64,000 nucleotides of DNA, from the NCBI RefSeq assembly GCF_032854445.1, contig NC_088307.1:1118001-1182000 (forward strand), in the 5' to 3' direction. Below are positions 21,901-33,900 of this stretch, piece after piece (position 1 is the stretch's first letter; the number at the start of each line of letters is the position of its first letter). Source of the DNA: Liolophura sinensis (Eukaryota > Mollusca > Polyplacophora > Chitonida > Chitonidae). The translations under genes were made by a program, and so were the position numbers. Under the pieces are notes generated by a model. The model did no database searches. It saw only the letters and a program-made list of their open reading frames with translations, and had not been told where the DNA came from.

Positions 21901-24900
21901 ACATGGATCTCCTGCTGTCTGTTTTCTGTTCTGTTTGAAGTTTTAACGGGGACCCGACCATCCGTCATACGTTCTGGTCACTGGTGGTTGGGGGATCGTT
22001 TACGTTTCTGGCCGTGTATGGGACAAACCAGGCTCAGGTACAGCGGGCATGTGCCTGTCCAACTCTGAAGAAAGCTCAGCTGTAAGTCGAACCTGAGCTG
22101 TAAGGGTTTATATCTAGTCCGTAATGATAGCCATTGACATATTCAGATAGACTTAAACATATAACGTCTTTACTTGGAATACATATCATGCGACAGAAAA
22201 TAAACAGTGTTTTAATAACAAATATGCGTGCATGGACGTACCCTTATGAAAGCTAGATACGGGATCCGACTTTATACAGTTGGTTATAACTGACGTACTC
22301 GAGACGTCTTCATCTATTCATGTGTGACGGCCGTTCGGTTTATGGGGGATAAAACTGGAGTTACCGATCGGCGGGTATCTGACAGACCTCCTCACTTAAA
22401 GCCGCATCCGAAACAGCGAGAGAGAGACCGGATCACGGCACTTCCTTGGTCAGGTTGTTAGGCTACCGACCAAACGTGAAGAGGAGAAGGTTGGGGTGGT
22501 CTGAGGGTGGGGTGATTGTTGTCTAGGCTGGATGGTCCTGGGAGGAGTACAGAGACCGTTTTTACAACGCGATTCTAACTCAACTAAACCTATAAACATA
22601 TGCAAGAAATCGATTTAAGTTTCACCGCTTCATCTGTCCAGTGGTTACACAATCTCATCCACGTTTCGTCACATATGTTTGAGCAATGTATATTGGTGTT
22701 GCTGATGATGAATGCATGTATATCGCCCGAGGGTTATAGTTTTGAACATTAGCCAAAATGCATGACTGTGAAACACACCCCAGGCCCCGGCGTTCAAATT
22801 CCAAATCGCTTTAAACTTGTTATTTTAAATAAATTTTGAATAACAAGGTCAAACTATTGCTTGACAACTTAAATTCTGTATAAGTTATTGTAAAACAAAT
22901 TTCAGCGGAAACAACGGAAAGAAACATACAATTTTTAATAGCTGAAACTTTGACATAAGCCAAAGATCGCTTTGTGATCTCGAGGCCAGGTATACTAATC
23001 TTGCTTTGCCGTCTCATCTTTCAGAGCTTATTGGCTGAACGTGCCTGGCCTGGTCATCGCAGGGATGTTTTACGTTCTCATCGGTGTGGTCATGTTTGCC
23101 TACTACAGCACGTGTGACCCAAGCCTTAGCGGTAAAATACAGTCTTTCGATCAGGTACGCTAGTATTTTGTTTACATTATAGGCATATTCGGTCTATGTG
23201 TGTGCCGTCAGTCAAGCTGAGTGCATACGGGTGATAAGGTTTCAATTATTTCACATCTGAAGTGAAATATATAGGCGATAATCTTGCGTGGTGATGGATA
23301 TGTATGGAGAGATATGCTTCAGGAAAACCCCATTCCCAGATAGCCAAATGTTGCACCGAACAGTTACGACGAGAGATTCGTCTTGCGTCGTGCTGAAAAA
23401 GGTAAATTGGCGTGAATTTCACGACAGGCTTACAACAGTCACGAACGTGATCCGAAAACGTTAAGATGATGACGCCATCTTTACGACAAATTTTTGAATT
23501 TTTGAAGAACTTCAAAAGAACGATAACGATCTCCGTATTCCGTGTATAACGGGAAAACGAATGATTAAAAATGATTCGCAAGTATTTCGTATCTACTCTG
23601 CCTTCATCGGCTGTTTTTGACAACCGTTACGATATACATATAGCCATGGGTACCTGCTTACAGTCCATTTACGAAATTTTAGAGCTTTTTAAATTTGTTG
23701 CCGACATGAAAAACAAATCACTAATTCATTGTGATCACTCATGAATCACTAGGGAAGACTACGAATACAAACACGATAATAATGTCACTTTTGTAATATC
23801 ACAGCCATATCGTGGCGCCAGTATGTTTACACCACAAAATAAGAAATACTTTCACAAACACGATGACATTACGACGTCAATTCGTAAAGGTTCGGCAAAT
23901 AATTCGTCGAAGTGGAAAGGGGGCTTAATATCATGAGAACATCTAAAACCAAACAAAAACAGACGGATATTTGCAGCACCTGCTAAAACCAATCATATAC
24001 TGATGGGCACAGTAGAAACGACTACCTTATACACAGTAAAGTCAGAGCAGCGAGGACATTGTGATAGTTACCAAATGTAAGACGTGAAATACGCTCTCTT
24101 TGTCACTTTACCAATGATATAGAATAAGTTTACGTACACGAGATGTAACTGACCATGTGTCCCGAGTTACTCTACGAAAGACGTAGTTGTAAATGAAAGC
24201 CGAAATGGTTGAGTAGATAAGCACATTTCACCTGCTAACTTGCACTTCGTCCCGCAGTGACAGCTTTAAGCCCCCTTTCCACTTCGACGAATTATTTGCC
24301 GAACCTTTACGAATTGACGTCGTAATGTCATCTTGTTTGTGAAAGTATTTCTTATTTTGTGGTGTAAACATACTGGCGCCACGATATGGCTGTGATACTA
24401 CAAAGGTGACATTATGCTGCAATCATTCAGCCAGTAAAATTTTAAAATTGTTACATAAGAAAGGCCAGACTTCTTCCCTTTGCTTGATTAAATAAGATCT
24501 AAGATGCACACCTTACGCTTCCTATTTTCAACTCCAAACATCAAACACCTCAACTTGACATGATTCAGTTCTGAGCTGTTAACTCCTCCGCGGATTGACA
24601 GTAGAAATAACCTCAAGCTCAAATCAAATATTGGATAAATAGTTGCTTTGGAAATGGAACGCCCCTCCACGGTCAACAAGTTATCCCCTTTTACACGACT
24701 GTCACCAGTGCCACACAATCTGACAAGGGCAGATGAATTCAAAACCAGCAACATGATTAATGCAACAAACAACGTACATATGCGGACAGTATCTTGTCCC
24801 ACGTGTTCTTGTGTCACACCGAATCGTCTAAAGCGACATGTCAGAAGACTGGATAAATCTGTTCGTGCTTATTATCATGTCACAGATCGTCCCCTTGTTT

Positions 24901-27900
24901 GTGATGGACACCTTAGGCAGGTTCCCGGGAATACCAGGGTTGCTCGTGGCTTGCATCTTCAGCGGAGCCCTCAGGTAATTCTCATGTTGGACAAGATCAC
25001 TCAGTAAGGAGACAATCTCAGCCCAAATACAGAGACATTAGTACAACGTCTTTAAAGAAATAGACGACCTATTCCAGTCCTATACTGGCACTTGCACAAA
25101 TTTTCTGCCAATCTATAATCACCTCAGTTTCAACGTATCTGTACTCTGTGGAATGGGTTTGATCCGCAGGTAGCATACAAGGCAATTCGGTGTAGTCCTG
25201 TATATGGTGAGATCTTTAGATGAGGTGGATTTATTAATATAACATCATTGAAAACATAGCGACTGCCCAGCAATTGATCGTAGAAAAAAAAAATTAACTT
25301 AAAACTCATAAAAATTATTTTACTTTTATAAGACCTGTCTTCAAAAACAATATACATTATTTCTCTTTAATTGATTTATTTATTTATTTGATTGGTGTTT
25401 TACGCCATACTCAAGAATATTTCATTAATACGACGGCGGCCAGCATTATGGTGGGAGGAAACCCGGCAGAACCCGGGGAAAACCCACGACTATCCGCAGG
25501 TTGCTGTCAGAACTTCCCACTTACGGCCACTTACTTACTTGACTCACAGTGACCGCACTGATGAGAGGCTCCTGGGTCATTACGCTGCGCTAGCGGGCTA
25601 ACCAACTGAGCCACGGAGGCTCCTCTTTTTAATTGATGAATCTAATGCAGTAATGAGGATAAGCGTACACATTTGGCCTTATTTTACAGCACAGTATCTT
25701 CCGGGCTGAACGCCATCACGGCTGTCATATTGCAAGACGTCATTTATCTGTACATTGCCCCTAAAATGAAAGAGAGCAGAGCCTCTGTGGTCGTCAAAAT
25801 TCTAGGTGAGTGTGTAAAGTTGTGTCGGTATCAGAGTCCTTCAAACATGCCGTGTGTACAGGTCATAGCAAAGTAATGTAACTAATGTGTACAGGTCATA
25901 GCAAAGTAATGTAACTAATGTGTACAGGTCATAGCAAAGTAATGTAACTAATGTGTACAGGTCATAGCAAAGTAATGTAACTAATGTGTACAGGTCATAG
26001 CAAAGTAATGTAACTAATGTGTACAGGTCATAGCAAAGTAATGTAACTAATGTGTACAGGTCATAGCAAAGTAATGTAACATTAGTGATTCTTTTTGACG
26101 TAAACTTTGTTTCCTTTCTCTATCCACAAATATTTCAAAGTAAGAAAAGCTACTTGTAATATCAGATAAATGTAATCATTGCAAAACCCACAGTTTCAGG
26201 AAGATTATGTGCACATTTATTTATTTATTTATTTATTTATTTTATTCACCAGAAAGATACACAGAGGATATGTAATGAGTAACCGGAAGATATCAAATTT
26301 ATTAAAAGAGAGTAGTAGTTTTCATTTATTCCGAACCTCAGGTGAGGAACAAATGCAAACTACTTCTCGGGTTTAATAAATTTTATATCGAGGGTCACGA
26401 ATTTCATATCACATTTATCCTATAAATGCCTTATTGAAAATTAATACCGGAAAAAATCATTACGATTTAAACTTTTCGGAAACTGTGCAGACGTCTAACC
26501 GCGTAGTGATATCCCATATATAGGCCAAGTGAAGCGTCATCAGTTATTTATTTATTTCATTGGTGTTTTACGCCGCACTAAAGAATATTTCGCTTCTACG
26601 ACGGCGGGCAGCATTATGGTGGGTGGAAACCGGGCACAAGCCCAGGGGAAATCCACGACCATCCTCAGGTTGCTGTCAGACAAGCGTCATCAGTAAGTGA
26701 CAAGTACATTGCAGAGTATAATAAAGTACAGACAAAATTTATTTACATGATGGCTTTTTTTACACACTAAACATGTCAAAAGTTTGCTTTATACAATATA
26801 TCGTTCAATACGTTAATATTTATAATGAAAACATTACATTTTACTACAGAAAGAATTACCGTCTAAAAAAAGACAAATTACACGTGCCGTGCAACTTACA
26901 ACTGACATTTTAACTTAACGAAGCTTAAACAAGCGCAACAGTGTACTGAGTACTGATTTCTAACAAAATTTAAGTACGGTACTATTATTAGTTTCATCTG
27001 GATAATTACAAAATTAGCGAAGCACAAAGTTTTGGGCCTATAGAATAATGTTAATAAATATAATGGACAACTCGACGTTTCCGTTCCACAGTCATTCAAT
27101 TATCTCTTAGCACATTTATAACTCTGTCGAGTCCTTTTTGGTAAATTTTTACGATATCTCCTGGTCGAAAGTCGGCCATGTTGACATTTGCAGACGACAA
27201 GAAAAAGTTGTAAAAAAAGTAGTGCCTGTAGAGCCTTCATTAGTCGATTCGATGAATTAAAAGATACACGGACCAATCAAAATGTCGGAATTTATACTAC
27301 ACGTGGTGCATATCACAACGATATGTCATGCCTTTATTACCTAGAAAAATGAACATTTATGAGATAAATGTGGAAATGACATATAGCCATCCATATAAAC
27401 ATTAATCTGGAGGGAATATAGTCCTGTGAGGACATGTTCTATCCCATTTGAAAGAATGTACTCTGCAATGGCGACAGGTGGAGTGCAAGTATATAAACAT
27501 CGTATTGTTAACAGATTAAAAAGGCAATCATATTAATAATTTAGATGCAGAGAAAATCTGTCAGGTCTGACTTCTAATAAGAAATGGACAAAATGGATTT
27601 CAATTCAAGTGGCAATCTGTTTAAATTCCGAACTTTTCTTATTCACTGCCTTCTGTAAGTGTTTTGGGACACCAATAGTTTGGGAAAGTTTTTGAAACAT
27701 ATTCAATATGGGGCACCCAAATGAGTTTGTAATTAAACATTTTGCCCCGGAATTCAAATTTCCTAACAGGGATAATATCAGAACCATTGGGAAGAATTGA
27801 TCTTACTGATTTCTTATGAGGACTAATATACATGACTTAATTATTTCCTATACTTTGAGAAAGTCTGATTGCATGAAGCCATACTCACACTATTTCAAGT

Positions 27901-30900
27901 TCGCTGTTCATTTTATTTTAATTAAAATAAATAAAACAAAGGCATGTGCGATAAGCTGCTTGTCAGATTCTCTTTCTCCGTCAGTGTTGAATGTTTTTGA
28001 AAGATTGCACTTCTTACAACCAGTTAGTTTATTGTCCATGTGGACCATCTGACGATTAAGGACGGGCGGATATTTCAGATTTAGAGGACATAAGGCATTT
28101 CCGTGAAAAGTTGTTACTAAGAACACGAGTGGTAACCCATGGTTTATGTATGGTAGGCATGCCTTGTGAAGATTTAACAAGATGAAAACATTCGTCATAC
28201 GTCTTGTGGAAGTGATCAGAAGAGATATTAAATGCTTCATCACCATTATTGTAATTTAAAACGTCCATCCAGTCATGGCTTTCGAAGTTTTCCCTAAGCA
28301 GTTCAAGGACGCCTGGTTTCTTCTTGCCAAACAATGCTTCATTTGGTGTTTTTGTAAAGAGTTTATCCCGGTTAAAATGAAAAATAGAAAAATGGTCAGA
28401 TATGTCAGTTAATACAATACCACAGTAAATGGGGAACTCGGAAAAATGAGAAAATGTTGTCACTGAGCGTTGCGAAGCAATCACCCATTCGAGTTTGTTT
28501 TGGGAAAGAAATAATTATTTTTCATATTTTCAAGGAATACGTTAGTCGGGAGGTATTTATGCGATTCGACAGTTCATAACGAAGATGGGCCAGAAGTGGA
28601 GGGTGGCTAGGCAGATCACTGAGCCGATTTCCCAGGGAGCAGTTTACGGGCTGCAGATGGGCTATTGATTGTCACGATCTACATGTTGAACTGAACGCAC
28701 CATTATAGTTTTTCGCCCTTCTGGGTCGCCCGGCAGCCTATGGGCAGCCTGGCATTGAGCTTTGGGGAGTTTTGGAATATCAATAACTGACTTTGACTTA
28801 CAACTGAGTAATATAAGTGTCCTCACGAGTCTGTCCTCAAACTCCCTATAACATTACAATTTAGCATTGTATAGCATTACAATTTTTGCCCCAGAGGTCT
28901 ATCTTTAATCTCTCATCCCACTCTCTCGCTAAAGCCTTTCATAATATTCACCGGCAATGCCTATTACTGATACCTATTAAGGATGAGCTTCAATTCAACA
29001 CTCACTACATGGTTCCTTAAATAATTACCTTATTTAGTTTCATGGCGGACTTTCGTGTCATTAAAATAGATCTCATTCAATTTAAACATGACGATGTTAT
29101 CGTTTTTTACATGTCGAAGGGCTGTGGTATAACTCGTTTTTTATTCAATAGAAAAGTGTGTCATGGTGAGTTTAGTAAGGTGTTGACAAAAAATGTGCAT
29201 AGCTTTCGGAATGTCTTTTTCAGACCTGAACTGCATTCAGATACAATACACATTATCCCCAGTAGGCCTCATAACTTTGGTCACGACTTTTGACTCAAAA
29301 TAACCTGTAATGCCTCGTAAGTTACAATGGTACCGGGCGGAGGGCTGATAAGCTCGCTTGGCCATGTCCACCCGAGACTTTCCATTCAAAATATTCCCCA
29401 ATGTTTGCAGTAATTTACCATGGTATCGGATGGGTGGCCGTTATAGGAGTTAACATTCCATACTAGCCTGTCAGCCAGAATAACATTTAGCTCAATATGA
29501 CAGACAGTATGGAAAACAGACTAAAAGCAATAAGAATGACGTGTTCAATAATAACAGATGAGTAGTTTTGCTTTAGTTTTATTCTTTCACCAGGGCCTTC
29601 ACCAATGACATGCATACCACCTACATGTGTGTCCTTATCGGTGTGCCTGACCTTTGTGCCCTTGAATCGTTAATGGATATGATATGTGACTGATCATTTT
29701 ATATAGCACCGCTTTGAAGTAAAACACTCTACAAAAATCGTGTTTTAGTAACGGCAAAATTCCAAAATGACAATTAAAATTACAGTTGAAAGAAGCCGAA
29801 AAATAACCGCCCTGATCGCTGTAAAAACATCTAATGGGCACATTTTATAAATTTGTCACATTTATAAACGGTCATTTGAATTCCATCTGTCATATTTATA
29901 CATGATAAGAAGTTACACCTCTTATGTTTTTGATATTGGTACCATGGTTTGCGCATCTAGCTTGGTCGCCTGTCCAACAGACGTACATGTCTGCTGCGTT
30001 TTCAGGTCAATACTTTCATAGAGACGGGTTATCATGGCAAGTCGGCATCGTTTTGCAATTGACAACACAACAGGAAACAAGACATTTGTCATTGCTATAT
30101 ATGGCATCCCTGCGTCCAACGAAACATGTCTAAGTGCGAAATGTTCTGTTTTTTTCTTCTATAGTAATGTGCTGATTGGATATCATGTCGCATTGCATAT
30201 CATCGCATAATTTAGGGGTACGGTATCGGAAACACTGGCACTTCCTCTAAACAAAAAATGTGAAGTAGATTTATAAGAAAGACACTGTTAAGTGAGTAAT
30301 TTTCCTATTATTTTCCCAGCTGTTGTGGTTGGAGCGGTTTGTCTATTATTTTTCCAGCTGTTGTGGTTGGAGCGGTTTGTCTGGGTTTAACCTATGTGGC
30401 CTCTCTGCTGGGTAGTGTTCTACAGGTAGGTCAAGGTCACTCGGAGATGTTTATATGTGGAATAATCTGATAATCTGATCTTGATAAAACATTGCACTCA
30501 TATATTAAAACAACATAATATTCTATTTTTGACGTCTTATTTCGTGGTCATGAGGTGTGAATAGTGACTAAAATCTTTGATTATTATTTTAGATGTTTAA
30601 AGGAAATTTTTACGGGTTTATACTTTCAGTTAGCTACGTGTAACAGAAATCTTTGTAAAGCCTGATAAATGCCCCCAAATGTTTTCCTTGAATCTTAAAT
30701 CTTAGGCGAGTTCAACTTTAGTCTACTTAACTTATGTGGATGAAGTATTTCTGTTCAGGCCACGTGTGAACGTAAACCTCTTTGCCTTTCAGACAGCTAT
30801 TTCATTGTTTGGCATTATTGGAGGACCAATTCTCGGCGTCTTCACATTGGGGATGTTATTTCCTTGGGCAAACAAATACGTAAGTTCGGATAACATTTCA

Positions 30901-33900
30901 TCACAGGACTGAAATTTGGACCAGATGTTTAGGCGCATACATGGAGAAAACCTAGAATGAGACTCCGTGGAAAGTTCGTAAATTATGCCTAATGCGCCTA
31001 TGTTTCCGCCACCGTCCTCATCCTTTGACAGTCTCGTGAGGTAATGAGAAAAGAGGTTAATGTCAGAATTATAGAGCATAAGATTCGTGTAATTTCACAA
31101 TAGTCACAGTCACCTGTATCAGTCAAAGTGGCACAGAGGCACGGACAAAACAGTCTAGAATAATATACAGTTAACACATTGCGTTTTCTAGCTTAGACCC
31201 AAGTTGATAAAATGTCTCTAAGCAGACAACGATGATAAATGTACGAAGTAAAAAGTTGTATTGGCCAATACACTTTATTGCCTTCTGTGTCAGGAGGTGG
31301 AGGCGTAAGCTGGTTTGCTGCCAGCCTAGCGTTGGTAGCCCTCATCGACAGGGGACATATGCAGGTTTGCTGTTCAGCCTAATGCTTCTGATTTTTCCCC
31401 CGGGTAGGGAGGGGGGGGAGGGCGGAGGATAAAAATTTAAAATTTGCTTTATTTCTACTCCAAGGCACATATGCGGACGAGTTTTGGTTTCTTGTGTAAC
31501 GTTCCTTGTTTTATCCGCCAGGGGGCGTGTGCGGGTTTGTTGTCCAGCCTAACGTTGACGCTGTGGGTGGGGATTTCAGCACAGGTGTTTACACCTCCTA
31601 TAAAACCAGCGCCATCTCCGCTCAGCATTGTGGGATGCGGAAACAACGTGACACTTCCCGTATTTAACTCCACAACGTAAGTACGGACAGTAACGGGAGG
31701 TCTTCTAGCTGTTGAGACCGGCCCGGATAGCACAGTTGGTAGAGCGTCCGCTTCGGGACGGGTAGATCCAGGATCAATCCTGGATCGAGTCACACCTAAG
31801 ACTTTAAAAGAGGAAGTTGTAACTTCCTCCCTTGGAGTTCAGCATGAAGGGGATAGCGCAACGACTGGTTGACCCGTATCAGTATAATGGCTCGGGCGGG
31901 GCGGCTTACTTGCCTTCGGTAAGTTGTCTCATTGAAGCAGCATTAGATAAAAGAGCGGTGGAAATCCGTCCTGCAACAAAGAGGCACATTACACGTACAT
32001 GCATCCTAAGGATTCCTTCGTCGTCATATGAATTGTTGAGTTCGACGTTAAACCCCAAGCACTCACTCACTCTAGCTGTTGACCAACGACATGGAGGCCT
32101 CATTAGGTCGAGCCGGAAACAAGAAAAAAGCAATCTTTTGGATTTTGAAATAAGCCAGTAATAGTTTAGAAAAGCAGACAAGAAACAGTTCATGCCATGC
32201 AGAGCGCAAATGTTTATGTGTTTTTTAATACAACAGGATTATCATACAGCCATTTATACAAGTGAAAATCGCCATTCTCAAAGGGAGAACTCCAGTTACT
32301 TGTTTCTTAAGACTCCTTTAAAAGCTTCTGCTTTTCATTATGTTGGTAAATCTACAGGACTGAGCCTGACCTGCTGGTACAGTTTTATGGCGTGTCCTAT
32401 CAATACTACTCTCTCATGGCCGTCATTACCACCACGGTAGTAGGACTAGCCGTTAGCGCTGTCACAGGTAAGGACATAGTATTTGCAAAGTCAGATCTAA
32501 GACAACACTCTCAAAACGTTTTTGGGTACAATGTATTCGTGTTTAAAGGTATACGTCTCCGTCTTACAGGCAGCGAGACTAGCCATATAGCGTTGTACTG
32601 GATGCAGCTGAATGGCCCCTGTTTGAGGTTCTGGGCTCCAATCCAACTTTTGTTAATTTTTCTGTGGCTCTGAGTCAAGCTGTGTGTCAGGTACACAGAG
32701 CAGTGATTTACCGCGACATTTTCCCCACAATAACCCTGATCGTTTTATATTACTCAAGGGGCCTCCGTGGCTCAGTCGGTTAGCGCGCTAGCGCAGCGTA
32801 ATGACCCAGGAGCCTCTCACCAATGCGGTCGCTGTGAGTTCAAGTCCAGCTCATGCTGGCTTCCTCTCCGGCCGTAAGTGGGAAGGTCTGCCAGCAGCCT
32901 GCGGATGGTCGTGGGTTTCCCCCGGGCTGTGCCCGGTTTCCACCCACCATAATGCTGGCCGCCGTCGTATAAGTGAAATATTCTTGAGTACGGCGTAAAA
33001 CACCAATCAAATAAATAAATATATTACTGAAAGGATTGTGCGCACGACATAAAGTTCAATCGAAGCAAAGAATAAAGTTAGCAAATATATGTAAATTGCC
33101 TACAAGCCGAAATGCCCGTTTCACACTGAGATATTGTTTGTTGGATATATTTCGGACAAAAATCATTTTCAAAACGTTCGCGTATAAATAGTTTGCCATT
33201 ACCCATTGTTTCTTTTCCATTTAAGGTTTCACAAAACCCAGTTCCCTTAACCCTGATTTGATCTGTCCGGTGTTCGACACCTTCCTTCCTTGTCTTCCAG
33301 AGAAGATACTAAAGCTACTCCGATGTGGAGTTAATAAAAAAGGAGTGAGTAATAAATTTGTGACCATGTTTCTCATTACCGCGGCTTTTTCATGGAATTG
33401 TAATTCCATGGCCTTTGTCTCGGATTTTAACACCAACAACAACAGTCTGTCAGATAAATCACACAGCGTACGCTTTGTAGAGCGAAACATGACATGCAAC
33501 ATTTCAGAGGCTTACTGCCTTCTTTGTCCACTTGAAGGTTGGCTTGTTTCCCATGACTGCGGCTCTAATGTGGTGTTGTTTATCTCAGATAAAAAAACAA
33601 AACAAAACAAAACAATGATCTCTCGAATGGCGTATAAATTGCACTCTCTTTCTTAGAAGGCAGTTGTTGCAGCCATTATACTACTGGAGAAGTCTGATGA
33701 ATCAATGTGCGCTGGCCTCAGATAAATGGAGTCATTCATAGGGCCATCATTTGAAATTTCAAGGTCAAATAAATCAATACATTCTGAATCACTCCCTTTT
33801 CCCCGCCTCACCCAGCAGTTGTTGATGTTGTCTCTAAGTTTACATACCGAATTCCATACCGAGGAAAACTAGGTGATTGTTGTCTTCTTCACTTCAGACC

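Noticed and set aside
23246-23623. 125-codon minus-strand ORF in an SLC5 intron
   Set aside because: No recognisable domain, low-complexity content, and it lies in intron sequence antisense to the gene.
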